Positions 1-12,802 of a stretch of 64,000 nt of DNA are shown here, in pieces; positions within the stretch are counted from its first letter, which is position 1, and every line of letters begins with the position of its first letter. The notes beneath the pieces are model-generated. The model was not told the DNA's origin and did no database searches. It saw nothing but the letters and a program-made list of their open reading frames with translations. Made by a program: the position numbers and the translations under genes. This stretch comes from Bombardia bombarda (Eukaryota; Ascomycota; Sordariomycetes; Sordariales; Lasiosphaeriaceae), in contig JAULSR010000002.1 of the NCBI GenBank assembly GCA_030512295.1, positions 5,704,001 to 5,768,000 of the forward strand, given 5' to 3'.

Positions 1-780
1 TCGGCAAGTCACGCCGGACGATCAAAGCATGAACAACCCAACAAGGTAGTTCTTTCGTCCGAACTCTCTATAAGTAGATTGTTGTTCGTCATGCGACCGA
101 CTGACTGGCCATCGGCCGCCGACATTTGTGTTGTGCATATGCAGGCAGAGACGATCGGGGTGGAGAGAGTTGAAGGACGCGATCCCGTGTTTCAGCCTTT
201 CCAGGGGTCCGGGGATAACATCCCAAGAGCAGATCGTGAGTGGAGGAGGAGAGCGAGTTGGCGCGGGGAAAAGGTGTGCAAAGGGCGATCCAAGCGCCCG
301 CTCTTGCATTAGCATCAAGATCTGACGTTGCAGGGTCGCATGATGGGGTCCCAAGGATATTATCCCGACGGGCAACCACCACAACCACCAACCACCAAAG
401 GCCGGTTTGCGGCAGAGGAGAGCCGCATCGTCGTGGCTAACGTCAACCCAGCCCTTCCACATTGCTTGTGGTCCGTCTTGTGCTGGGTGCATCGCCCATA
501 ATTACCGCCACGGCTTGTAGGCGCCCAAGTCGAAACCCAAAGCCGCTCTCCCCCATGAGCTTCAGCCCTCCGTAATCTTACGGAATCCCGCCTCGCGCAT
601 GGCCGGGGTATCGAATATTGTCTGGCTTCCCCGGTGTGGATAACCGGCTGATCCGGTCGTATCTGGCGCTGCTGTGGGGATTATCTGGACAAGATCGTCC
701 GGTACATCGAAACATAGAACGGCCTAGACCCAAACACATGTCTCGCACCATGATGCGACACATAGTCCGGTCGCTGTAGT
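1..780. other. Intergenic, no supported gene
   Basis: This is the window edge and the 3' flank of the minus-strand regulator that stops at 781. Open frames on both strands overlap heavily and show no recognisable domain or splice structure. I see GGATAA-type GATA sites near 212 and 637, but nothing that proves a promoter. Confidence 0.5.
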
Positions 781-3321
781 TTAGGCCGCGGAGTCTTTTT
801 CATTTTTAATTGTTGATCCGGCATCACTGTTGGGTTTGCCGCCCGCTAGTGGCCCGAGGCGCATTTTGGAGAAGACATGTCGTATCTGCCGCAGGTTCTG
901 GCCCTGTTGCGCGGTTACTGCCGTGGCATTGCGGTCGTCTGCCAAGGTTCGAATGCTCTGTAGGATAGGCGTAAACCCTTCGTCACCTGGGAGCCACCAG
1001 CGGACACAGCTGCTGTCGCGGAATAGCTCCGCCATGCGTGTACGCATTGTTACGGGAGATATGTATCTGTAGGTATTGGTTTTAGCAAGGGCATCATGGG
1101 GTTTCAGACTTTCACCTCGTTTGACTGGCGATGGGGAGAGAGGGGAGAGTCTTGTAGACCCATGAAGCAGGATAATGAACCGGGCGGTTTCTTCGTGGTT
1201 TCTGTATCTGCCATACGAATCCCACTTTATGGAAAGGGACAATCAAAGTAGAGTTCACTTACCCCATAACTTCAAGTAACGCAAATTTCCTCCTGATCCA
1301 CATATGATGCCTCGCGTCTCGTGGGACAAAGAGTGCCGCAATGGCAAGGCAAGGGTGCAGGATGATCAAGCTTCCCCCAGGGCTCTGTGGCCAGAACTCA
1401 ACAGTCTCGCAAATCCGGCATATGGCATATGCGTGCTCCATCAGGGCCGCTTGAGCGTCACCCGAGGCTTCAGAGACCGTCTGGCTTTGGTGCATGAGAG
1501 CGATCGAATGCCACTCGCAGCTAAGAATCGTCGAGGCAAAAAGTGGTGGCCGGAATAACACCCCTGGCGTGAACGGGTTGACAATGTCGTTTGGATCCAA
1601 GACGCTCTCAGCAGGAAAGTCTGTCACGAGATAGGAAGGATCTTCCAACGCGGGATCCCAACTATCCTTCCAGTTGTCGAGGGCGTCGGATAATCTTTGA
1701 TGTTCAGTAACATATTCGTCCTCTGTCAGTTCCTGCCTTGCCCCCTTTCCAAACAAAAGGGACATCTCCATTGAAATGAGACGCAAGCGGGCGGAAACAG
1801 CTTCGATTTTCCATCCCAATTTGGCTGGTTCTGCCACAGCTCGGGACTCGTAGTACTCGACACATGCCGAGAACCATTCTTGGGGGAGCGATGTTTCGAA
1901 ACTACCCATGATGCCAACAAAAACGTCAAAACGGGCATACCATGTCAGCATCATGCGGCTTATTGGACTTTGCATGACCGACGATGGTGTATAAAGCTGT
2001 GTCAGCACCTCGAGGGCGGCCTTTTGATGTCCCATCAGGTTGACCCAGTCGCCCAGATATTCCTTTGCATCGTGTCAGAGTGTATTTGCTTGATCAATTT
2101 AGAAACCTTGACTCACCTCGATTGTAGCAAGCTGCAATATCGTTAACAAGGTTGCCATAGTATTTCTTTCCTTCCTTTTTAAGAATGCCAGCAGTAAAGA
2201 CACACTGTGGTTGTAGTACTGTAGAAATCCTTTGATCCTTCCGTTTGGATTCTTAAGAGCATGGTGGTATGCGGCAAAGCCTACCACGGCATAAAGAAGG
2301 GCCTCGTCGCGTACCGCAATGCCCGTAAGGATCGTCCGGAAGAAATCGTCTGAATCGATAACCATGCAGTAGTGATAATGTGTCATGTTTTCGTAATAGT
2401 AGTTGAGATAGAACTGGAGCTCGTGCGGCAGAAAAGACCAATCTGGGCGCGCCGAAGTTGGGAACAGTGTGTCAGGGAGAAGAGGTACAGCGGGCACAAC
2501 GCTCGTGCCAGAGGATGAGACTGAAGTCGATGAGCAGCTCTTGTTTCCATCAAATGAAGGCGTCTCGGATTCCTGTCGTGGCCCTGTGGCGATACGCTGA
2601 AGACCAAGCGAGGATGCCACACTCGATCTTCTGGGCGGAAAGTTTGGTGCCGATGACTGGCTTATTGCGCTTTCGGGCTCGTCCTCGTCCTCGTCTTTGA
2701 TCGGATCCAGGTTTACGTCATGTCCGACATCGTCGTCGTCGTCATCGTCGTCGTCGCGGGAAGAGCCCGGGCTGGTTTGCTGGCTTGGTCCAGATGAATC
2801 TCTCGAGCCGAGGCTATTGGACCCTTTCGGTGGCGTCGGCTCAGGATAGACGCATTCCCGCTTCCCTTTCCTACACCCTTCATGAGGTTAGCGTTGATGA
2901 TTAACCATAGTTGAGCTGGGACATTTGCTTCGGCTTACTTTCACATAATGGGCGAGTCTCATCGCACTATAGACATGATGTTAGAATAGAATTGGTGGGG
3001 TTGAATGCTCGCGATGGGAGCTACCTTGACCCGTCGACTCCTACACGTATAGCAACCGGACCTCGTACGACGATGTTTGATATGGTCAAGCCCCGGTGCA
3101 GATTTCCGCCTGCTTCTCTGTGCCTTGGGCGCATTGAACATGATGGGTTCTGGGAACCCTGTAAAGTACCCAAGGCTTTGGTAGGCGCTGGGCATGGGAG
3201 GACCCCCAAGGGGCATAGTTGAATGCTGTGACATCGGCGAAGAGCCATCGGGTTGATTCGTGTGAGGCTGATTACCCACTCCTGCCATCGACGACAGGAA
3301 GTGATGGTAGTAGTCGCTCAT
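781..3321 (-). CDS. Zn2Cys6 fungal transcription factor
   Basis: Probable nuclear DNA-binding regulator of 723 residues in five exons: 3321-3025, 2966-2939, 2877-2117, 2062-1263 and 1066-781; phases and GT-AG borders agree throughout. The start is the first ATG in frame; the open frame reaches further up only through a TTG. The binuclear zinc cluster is complete only after splicing: C90, C93, C100, C107, C110, C117, with basic residues around it (RSRRVKC, CRKGKREC). A run of Asp residues follows, then a helical middle region (about 255-560, starting near HELQFYLNYYYE) that resembles the fungal-specific regulatory domain of the Fungal_trans_2 type. The last intron (196 bp) is the least certain border. 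It stands alone beside the 9.5-kb gene-free stretch, so its context gives no target. I do not recognise an ortholog with a known pathway. Confidence 0.85.
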
Positions 3322-4890
3322 GGTGTTCCGTAGTTGTGCCCGGAGGCAGCGTGAATGATAAGGTTGGTTGGATCTGTCTTTCAATATTGTGTAGTAGTGT
3401 TGGGGCGTATAGCAGCCGCAACATCCAGATCTGACGCGTGCTATCGTAGAAGGGAAATGCCGACAAAATACTCCGGATCTGGGGATAATATAGTCTCGAT
3501 TCTATGTCAGGAAAAGTCGTGGTATGTTGTGTAAAGCGAGATGACAACTCTCCAGATAGGAACTGATGTGGACAATGAGCTATGTTATGTAAAGCTTCGA
3601 TGTTTGGTAGTGAGTTCTCAAATGCCTTGTCGTTAATAATAAGCTGGATGTGTTGTGTAGGGCTTCGTTCAGTGATGGCAAAAGAGGGAGAGAGCTAGCC
3701 AAATCCGAGGTTGTCGAAAGAAAAAGTTGAATCCTGGCTAATGTTTTGTTTTAATGCGCCCAGTTATCCAGCAACAAAACCATTATCGCATATCCCCGGT
3801 CAATAGTACCCGTTTGACCTGCCTGTAGTGGCGATGCGCCTCGAAGTGGCCGATGAGAGATCTCAAGGATCAGGTAGGAGGAGACTGATGAGTGGTCTGG
3901 AGTTTTCAAGGGGCTGAAGGGTTCCCCGGGACGGTGGGTTCCACTGTGATGGGATGGATCTCTCCGCACACCCTGGACAAGAGCCGTTCGGGCAAGCTAC
4001 AAATGGAAATCTTCTCGTCCAGGCAGGGAGGGAGGGGGAGGGGTCTTGCGACAAAGATGGAGGCTATTTGATTGCTGACTGGGAGGTGGTAGCTCTCCGG
4101 TTGGTCCCGTCCAATTCTAGGGTACCAAGACCCTAGTGCTACAGCTTCGAGGGGTTGGCTTGCTGGTAGAACGTGATGTGCTAGAAGCCGATGATTAAAG
4201 TAGGGAGGCGGATTCGTGGGATACTTTCTAGCAGGCAGTCGTTGGTGGATGAAGCAAGAAGGTATCCTGGCCTTCCTTGGCAGTGCTTCTCGAGGACTGG
4301 AGCGGTATTGGTATCAAAGAACAAAGTGAGGACATATCAAGCTGGTAGGCCTATAGAAGTCCATTCGAGCCAGGGCAAATATGGCGACTGGCAATGCGCG
4401 TCTGCTCCAGCTGCAAAGAGCAGTTGGATAACCCCGAGATGTGATGTTGTAACCCAGGACGCGGTTGTAAGATGATGTAGCTTGTGTAGTAGGAAAACAA
4501 CACATGTGTCGAGGGTGATAGCCAGGAGGATTCTGGAAGAGGAAGGCTGTATGATACTGGGAGTTGCCGAAGGTGACGGGCTACGCAACCTGGGTCGGGA
4601 GAGACCGAAGACGGGCTCTAAGAGAGCAAGGTACGGTCGGCGGTATATGGATGGCAAATATGAGTGGGCTTGCTAGTCCAAGAGCGGTAGCATGGCCTGA
4701 GGTCTATAAGATGGGAGAAGCTAATGCCCGTTGGCGAGGGTAGGCAAGGTACGAAGTATAGGCAGGTAGAGTGCGGAAAGGTGGAGGGCATTCGGCAGCT
4801 TGATCTTATTAGTCCAGCAGAGATGAGGTTAATGGCCAGGGCGAGCAGGGCAAGCACAAGCCATTCAGGGTCAGCCTAGGTTGACCATCC

Positions 4891-4914
4891 TGGACCTGGA
4901 CCTGGACCTGGTCA
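4891..4914. repeat. Hexamer tandem repeat (TGGACC)
   Basis: Three perfect TGGACC units in a row followed by a degenerate fourth. It lies in the gene-free stretch. Confidence 0.8.
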
Positions 4915-7263
4915 TGGCTCGGCCCAAGAGGCGTGCGCGGGGGCTTTCCTTCCAGTCAGTCCTGGGGCAACCCTGGTTCAGCCCGGAACCCATGCACGTT
5001 GAGCTGCCAAAACCTAATTGAGCCCTTTCACCCGGGTCCTTGCGTATTTCTTGGTGTTATTCTCAGCAAAATATTCAGGATGGTTTCTGGATTGGCAACT
5101 TGAGCAGCCCAAGTCGAGGCAGGTGAGTCCCTGAGCGTCTAGTTGAAAATTGGTCTTCTTTTAGATGGAAAGCTCGGCCGTTCTTTTGACAGATCGACAT
5201 CTGATGGAGCTGCCTCACACCCGCCCTATTTACATCTCGAGACCGACCACCCTTGTCAATGGGACAGCCAGAGAGATTTTCATGTCCTCGTTAGCTGGGC
5301 TTCCATTGCGACTGTTATAACTAACCTGGTTACTACCACATAGAGCTGCAGGCTCGCTGGTCAGGCTCCCGGTAAAAGACGGCAGAAGTGAGCCCCAGTG
5401 GAGTTTGTATGAGGTACCTGGCGGTGACAAGGACACTAAGGAGACGAGAGTGAGAGCTCTGAGCTGTATCCGTAGCGTACTGGCCATACCGAAACCGTGA
5501 CTAACTTAGTCTAGGTCTTGTCAAGCTTGGGTAGTCCGTATGTGATGCAGAACATTGACAAACCCGGCAGGGTGGGGAGTCAACATGGTGGGATGCATGT
5601 ACGAAGTACAACACGCACATATCCGTAGTCGGTACACTTCAAAGTCAGACTGGGCTGGGAGAACCCTGTATAATCATCGTGAAAGCGAATGACAGGGGCA
5701 CGCTATGAGCACCCCTTGTCGTTTGATCACCGGCGGCAAGCAGCGCAATGCGGTAGTCCACCGTCCTGATCGTTGAGGTTTAGGCGATTATGTGCATTTC
5801 TTGGGATTTTCTGAACTTAGACATATTGTAAGTATTGTATGCACCTACCTTAAGGTAGGTAGTTATGCAGGTGTGTCGTGGGCGCTGGAGCAATCGCTGG
5901 CGCTGGGATGCCGCATGCCGCTCATCTCGCCATGACAGCTCCACAGCTGGGGCGCCATAGCAATGGCAGTGGAACTTTGTCTGAGACAATTTCTCGATCT
6001 TGGGACGAACCACATGGACGTCGAGTCTCGACATGTTATTTCCACGTTAGAGGGCGTCGGTGGCGTCATTCTATCACCTAACGTGCGTCTCTTGACGCGG
6101 ACATCATGTTGGCCGGTGGCCCGAGTGATTGTTGTAGAAAGCTCCCCTGCAGTGGGAAATGGCAGACCTGGTCGATTTTCTCCCAATGCTGAGACAAGTT
6201 GACATGGAAATGTGCCAGCAGCTTTTTAGCAGCGACAAGTATTGTGGTATTGTGGTATTGGGGGGAAGGCGCGATCCAATGTTACGCAGCTTGCAAGCTT
6301 GGCGAGAGAGGACATTAACAGTTTGACACTGAGTTGCAGGAAGGTACAAGCGTCTGAATTTGGTCGTCGTGTCCAATCGTCCAACCGTCTGCCCCGTCGA
6401 TCCGGCACAACCCCCTCCCCCCCGTGGAGCATGTGGACTGGGGGCGCGGATTAGGGAAAGAACGAAGGAAAGAAGAACCATGCAGGCCCTTGCTGGTTTA
6501 AATTTCTGAGCGCTAGATTGAAGAGCACGGGCCAGGAGCTGGTACGAATTACTTTCTCCTCCTTGGACATCACTGTGTCAAACCGCCGTCTTTTGGGGCT
6601 GTGAGATCTGGAACACTGGTATCTGATCTTGGTAGCAGCTAAGAAGTAGTACTCGTAGGTAGCTGCGCATGAGAAGAGCCGTGGCCCGAAATTCAGTCTA
6701 TCAAAACTCCACCTGCTAGCACCGTCCCTTGGGTAAAGCCGCAATAGCCCGGCGGATTGCAATACAAATTCATATCCCAACCCTTCACTAGGTGTGTTGT
6801 TGTTCAATTATTAATTAGCGCGGGCAATACGATGGGAAGTCGAACGGTTTGGATGACAGTGAGACTGTGGGACATGGGGCTGCCCCACGCTCTCGTCCTG
6901 GGGATCCATGTCTGTCTTCTGGTTGGTGGCTTGCATCTCCATCTGTACTGCAATTCCCTTGGGGAGTGGAGACGCAGACCAGGACAGAGCTGGAGATCAT
7001 AAATCTCGGCCAAGATGATCTCATCCGTACTATTGGCAACGCATTGATGACAGGGAGTGTATGATGCTAATAATAAAGAGCCTGGAGATTTAGTGTATTG
7101 GCGATAAACGAAGTGTAATACGTTAATAACTGTAGGACATAGTGACGACATGAATGACAGAGCAAGCAAGGGTTGTGATCAGCGCAGGCAAATGGGGTAT
7201 AGTGCGGCTTCTGAAGGCGTCGCTGATGTGCTTTGCTCAAGAAAAGGAAAGGCGTCGGAGAAT

Positions 7264-7279
7264 GGGGGGGGGGGGGGGG
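7264..7279. repeat. G16 homopolymer
   Basis: Sixteen consecutive G on the plus strand, a probable G-quadruplex-prone and sequencing-error-prone site. No gene is near it. Confidence 0.9.
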
Positions 7280-8020
7280 TATATGTCAAGAATTAAGGTT
7301 GAAAGATCAGACCAAAAATCACGTGCCGTCATCCCGCTCAGCACTTAACCATTAAAATCATTAACCCTATCCAATCAATAATGGCCAAAAAGATGACAAT
7401 TCATACTGTGCTGTAGAACAGTCTTGGACCTCAATTTTGTGGCCCGACCAACGGAATACCTCGTTCTCGTCCCCGAGGGGGCTTACTGCAGGAGCGACCC
7501 GATCCAACCTTGAGAGCATCCATTGCTTCGGGTTCCAAGGTGATAGATGCCGACTCTTCTTTTCTTTACTTGGACCACAATTACAAGTCACATATCTAGG
7601 AGAAAACCATGTGTCCTCAGTAGCGCGCATAACAAAGTCTAATCCAAGAGAGGACTGAGGCGCGTTACAGGCACCATCACTTGTCTGGACTGGACGATTT
7701 GGACACCCTTTCTTGACATGTCGCCGGGGCGCTCAGTCCTTCCTTCTCGTTTCTAGAAGCCTAATCAGGGTTAGAGTTGCCAGGACAGGCCCGCGGCTGA
7801 AAGAGAGGACCGGGGTGTCGGGCAACGTTGGAAGATTCGAACTCTTCTCTAGAACTTCTAGAAGCTAGAGTAATCTGATAGAAATGAGCGACTTTATGCA
7901 CTGCAAAGTACCTATGTGCATCACGATGGAGTAGGACCCCCTTACTTACCTCATTCTTCATCTACACTATCTAAGGTACAGTGTCAGTCAATAAGTCTAG
8001 CCCCATGTGCGATTCGACAC

Positions 8021-8080
8021 CACCTACAACTATCCCACCTCCAACTATCCTATCTATAACTATCCCATTCATAGCTATTG
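8021..8080. repeat. 15-bp degenerate tandem repeat, four units
   Basis: Units at 8021-8035, 8036-8050, 8051-8065 and 8066-8080. The first two differ at one base (CACCTACAACTATCC and CACCTCCAACTATCC); the third and fourth are more diverged but keep the register and the CTAT core. Confidence 0.75.
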
Positions 8081-11000
8081 CAAATTAGTTATAGAGGTCA
8101 AACTTCTGTACAATTAGGTGGTAAAGTTGGGGAAGGGGCCAGACTTTTTGACTCATACTGTACCTAAGTAGGTACCTACCTGATAGGTAGGTTGATGTCG
8201 TCAGAAGTTCAGAACAGGGCTCCACAGCACGACGTTATTGCTTCTCCTGGTAGCACTGAGGTACTCTGTACTCGGGCAAGTCCGGGGCATGAAGTGATCA
8301 TCCTACTAGCCCGGCGCATCTGCCGCTTGCTCTTGCATGGAAGTTAGGTGGCTATTTACGAGCTCCCGCAGACAATGAAAGTAGCATGTATCGATGATCG
8401 CGCAGCCAAAGTAGAGACGCGCGTTGTGTGACCAACCTCTAACTGTACACTATTCGTATAGCAAAAGAAACTTGCACGGAGAAAATGGTGCTGTTTTTTT
8501 ATTGCGCAAGCTGATGACGCCCGGCAGCCCTATTCTCCGGCAGGGGTGTTGAAGGCCTCGAGGACCTGGCGTGCTGCAGGGGGTTCGCTGCCCTGAGCTA
8601 GCGCCATCTCAGCCAAGGTGGCTCACGTCTCCGTCTCGCGCGGGAGACCGATGGCCGTTATCCTCCAAACCAACCTAAAATGAAGGTTCGAGCATGAAAA
8701 ACCTGGAAATGGTCACTGAGACGATCCAAAGTCATCAATTGGGTCACCAATTGGGCTGCAGTGGACACATCTCTGGAAGAAGAAGCTACAGAAAGCACAC
8801 AGACCTTTCGGCTCCATACTCCTATCGACTCATCAGACGAACTGGATCCTCGTTGCAGTTGCGTGACGAAGTCTCGGATGAACTGGTCGTCGATACGGAT
8901 AGGTGGTCGTCCATAGCGTGCTCACCATTCCACCACCAAACACAGGCGCGACAAGGATAAGGGTCAAGTGGGGGGGTCTGCACCACTGCTGGAAGTGACA
9001 GGGACTCCCCGCCGTTACGCTCAGAGGCACGCTTGAGGCACAGTAAGAGAATGCGAATGCACGAAGTGATACGTATCTACGAGGTACAGGGAAGCATTTG
9101 GACCGTCTTCTCACCGAGACGGGAGTGGCGCTTTATCTGGAAAGGGGCCGAGGGAAGTTTTCTTGATTTTGTCAACTTTTATGGCTAATAATACAAAGCG
9201 TTTTTTCCCCGTCGATATTTCCCTCTCTTGTCCACCACCTAGGCTATTGCCCGCGTCCACGCATATACCCCCTAAGATTGGCAATATAACCATATAGGAT
9301 CACAAACGTTTTCCCGACTCTCGAGCGGAGCATGTGTTGCACTAAAACGTTTCATTTTCTATTCAGAGGAAAGACTGTTTGGTCCATGAAGCCTCCAGGT
9401 CCTTGACAGCTTCCAACATTAGCCAACAGATCTTACCGCTAGTTTTGCTATCCAACGGGGCACTAACCACTGGCCTACTGCTAACCTTAAGCTTGTGAGC
9501 TTGTGAAGTGACACGTCGCGCATGCTACCTCCACTGTCATACAACCTTACTTATCCCCTTTACCAGTACCTTTTGTTGCTGTCGTGTCGCGTCACAACGA
9601 AATATTAAACCCAGTCGGGATTCGGTTTCCAACTCCATCTCCTGCCTGTCTACTCATCTACCAAGGCACATAAGGTAGGTGGTAGAATAGATCCTAGCGT
9701 CTTCCGAGAAGGCTTGACACTGTCAAAATCTGGGAATGCGACTTGCCGCAACTGTATCACCGGGCAAGTTCCATGGAAGGTTCAAGGCAAGACCACCGTC
9801 AAGGTCACCACAGAGGAGGTTGGAAGGAAGGTACGATTCCGACACTGTCGGGCACTAGCCCTAGGCACCTACCCGCGCAACCACGATAACCTTTTCCCTC
9901 GGACAACAACCTTTATCGCAATAGTACCTTAATCAGTAACTTACCTTCAATAACTCAGTTCCAAAGTTTTTCCTTTCTTTTATTTGCGATAATCTTTGAT
10001 CCTCCGGGTTAGTTCCCCGGAACCATTCTTACCGTCACTCAATAATACACGGCCATAATCACGGGCAAACGGGCTTTCCTTTCTTGCTTGACCAATGTAC
10101 AGTACCCGTCGAGCTTCCCAACCTCAACTCAAACCTATGAGTGTCACATTATTTTCTCCCTTTGACACGGAAAGTGACCATCACTCCGCGCTCCAACGGG
10201 CAAGGTCTTCCGCGTAATGCAGGGTTTGACGGTTGAAGCTACGAACGGATGTGTTGGCGTCTTTACGGCCGACTTAGCTATGTCTACTATCATCTCATCT
10301 CGCCTATTGCCGGTAGCTTTGCCTCGAGCTGGCTAGAGTGTCCGATATCCGTCATGGCCGTTTTCTGTCGACCACCAAACCAACAGATCCCAGAGTTGTA
10401 AGTCTATCACCTCGGTCTGCTAGCCCGGCCGAAGCTGCAACACCAAATGAGCTAAGAAACCTCAGAAGACACGTGAAGCTGCACGGCTTCATTTAGTTCA
10501 CATTCAGTAGCAAGGAGGATCGTGTTTTAACTCCACTCGTCACTACTATTGTGTCTTGACAGGCATGTGACATTTCTATAGGCCGGTGAAGAAACTGTTT
10601 AGGTAGGTATGTAAGGTAACTACCACAACTTGCTAATAATAGGAGCAGGAGGAGCACAGAAAGCTTAAAATCTCCTTCCCCAAATACCCAGACAGCCATC
10701 AAGGGCGATGAGAGCTTCATTTCCCACAACAGTAGCAATCTCGAAACGTATCAAAACGAGACCGAGGAACGGAGGCTAGACTAGCAATACTACCAAGTTG
10801 CCAAGGTCATTCTCACCGGTCCTAGGAATAGCAGCCCATGTTATTCTGCTCACCGAAGAAAATGCCCCCCCCATCATTATGTTCAAGTTCACACAACCTG
10901 GGACGTGGCTGACATCATAGGTATTCACTGGGATTGATGATGACAGAGCAAGCTGTGCCTGGCATCCTGCAGAGCGCCACCGCCCCTGCGAATTCTTAGG

Positions 11001-11607
11001 CCACGACTTGTCCGCTATATCACAGTCGATATTAATTACTACCATCGATCGCTCTTTACCAGCTTCCGCTTTCTGCTGGCAAGATCCTGAGTCGCGGCAC
11101 CACCCAACCCAAACAAGAAGGTTCCATGGATGCAACGAGCCCCCAGCCTAGTACCATAAAGGAAGCATATTGACAACAGGGGAGAGAAAGCTCAACTAGG
11201 TAAGCTGGACTACACTATGGGAAGGATCATAATTTAGCAAAAAAGGTGGAAATACTGCTTGCATATAGGTCTCAGATATGGGAGGGAATTCTTCCCCCTC
11301 CGGCTGGACGCTGCCGACTGCGGCCGCTGATTTCGGGGCGCAGTCCCGTTTGCTAGGGTGACTTTCCACCGGCAGATAGGACCCTGGAGTTCAGACCCGG
11401 TTAGAATCCACGGATACTTACCGAGCGCGATGGCGGCACACGCCCAAAAGGCGGGAGGAGGAGAGCGAATCGGGCTGGCAAGGTTAAAGGCCCATTTACA
11501 CTGCAGCCCTATGGGAGATTGACTGGGCTGCCAGAGGAGGCAGGGCATCATCCGCCGGTAAATCTGGAGTAAATCGTCGTCGCCGTCGCTGTCGCCCACC
11601 ACTCGCT

Positions 11608-11661
11608 GCCCGCCTTCCCACCGCCGCCCGCCTTCCCACCGCCGCCCGCCTTCCCACCACG
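11608..11661. repeat. 18-bp tandem repeat, three units
   Basis: Unit GCCCGCCTTCCCACCGCC at 11608-11625 and 11626-11643, and a third at 11644-11661 with changes only in its last bases. GC-rich and pyrimidine-skewed, 1.1 kb upstream of the MOSC gene. Confidence 0.85.
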
Positions 11662-12802
11662 CACGCGCGTCCTTGTTCTTGTTAATCTGGACCAGGTTTC
11701 GAATTTATACAATGGCTTAGTGTCTATGGGATCGGCCTAGATACCGTCGATCGTTACCTTAGCAATGGTGCGGGCCAGGCTCTATTTTTGTCTCCTTCTC
11801 CTCCCTCTTTTGATCATCCTTCTCCTCTCTCTTTCATCATTTTGGGGTTGGGGATCATTGATTTAAAGTCGACTGATCGGGTGTTGTTGCTTGTCCCAGC
11901 CGGCAGGCAGTACATACAGTACATCCACAGCTGTAGTAGCATGCCAAGCAGCCTGATCGAAGATGCATGCGAGCTCAAGTTGCAATGTGCGGCAAAGCTC
12001 TTGTTGCAACAGCAGCAATTAGAGACTTACTTCCTTGCTACCGCAAGCCGTGCGACCCAAGTGGGGCCCCGATCAATCGACACGCGTCTGACAATGGTGC
12101 CATGGTACATTTATCACACGAGGGTGCAGTGACTTCAGGTTCTTCAGCCATCATGTTTCTCTGATGTACAGCGCTGTATACATACTAGAGCTACTACACC
12201 AGTGGTGAACGGTCGGCAAGGGCCGTAATGGATGAGGTGTTTCTCTAAAGACGGCGTGACAGAGGACAAAATGGAAACATCTCCCCTTGCATCAACCAAC
12301 GCCAGCGAGTTCTGAGGTCAGAACTTGTTGATAAAGTTTTTTTTGTTAATTGACTGCCTTTAAAAAGCCCTGACACCATAACCTGGCACCAATGGATATT
12401 TTTCATATTATAAAATTCGTCATTGGACTTGGTGTCTGGATTGAGACATGTATCCAGTGGATCTGGACCCCTATCTATTCTAGTTCTAGAATACGGGGAG
12501 GACGAGCCGTTTTGACTTTTGTTTCATCTACTAGAATAGATAGGTAGGTACTTTACCTTGTTCGGCCCCTTGCTTGGCTGTCATTGAATGATGGCAGGGA
12601 ATGATTACATAACCGACACGCAATTCAATGATTATTGCGTCTTTCATAGGACGCAGACAAAAAGCCGACCAGTTAGAGCTGAAACTACTACTACTACTTG
12701 TACCGAAACACAAGTATTACTTAACCGACTTTGTTCACCATACCTACTTTGATATCATTAACCCAACAAATCGGCACCTGCATCTGCACCTATCCCCGGG
12801 CC

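Larger units (their letters stand above)
3322..12802. other. 9.5-kb stretch without a supportable gene
   Basis: This is by far the longest gap in the window. Open frames are short (under about 130 codons), overlap on both strands and carry no domain I recognise. I see tandem repeats (4891, 8021, 11608), a G16 homopolymer at 7264-7279 and palindromic CTACCTTAAGGTAG-like motifs (near 5850 and 8163). A small multi-exon gene or a non-coding RNA could be hidden here and would need transcripts to find. Confidence 0.5.

Noticed and set aside
22..492. Minus-strand open frame of 156 codons at the window edge
   Set aside because: Overlaps several equally long frames, no recognisable domain and no splice context.
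7825..7850. T-arm-like sequence around GATTCGAACTC
   Set aside because: The flanking stem does not pair and no acceptor or anticodon arm can be found, so it is not a tRNA.
11788..12132. Plus-strand open frame of 114 codons upstream of the MOSC gene
   Set aside because: Composition looks like translated intergenic DNA; no domain.
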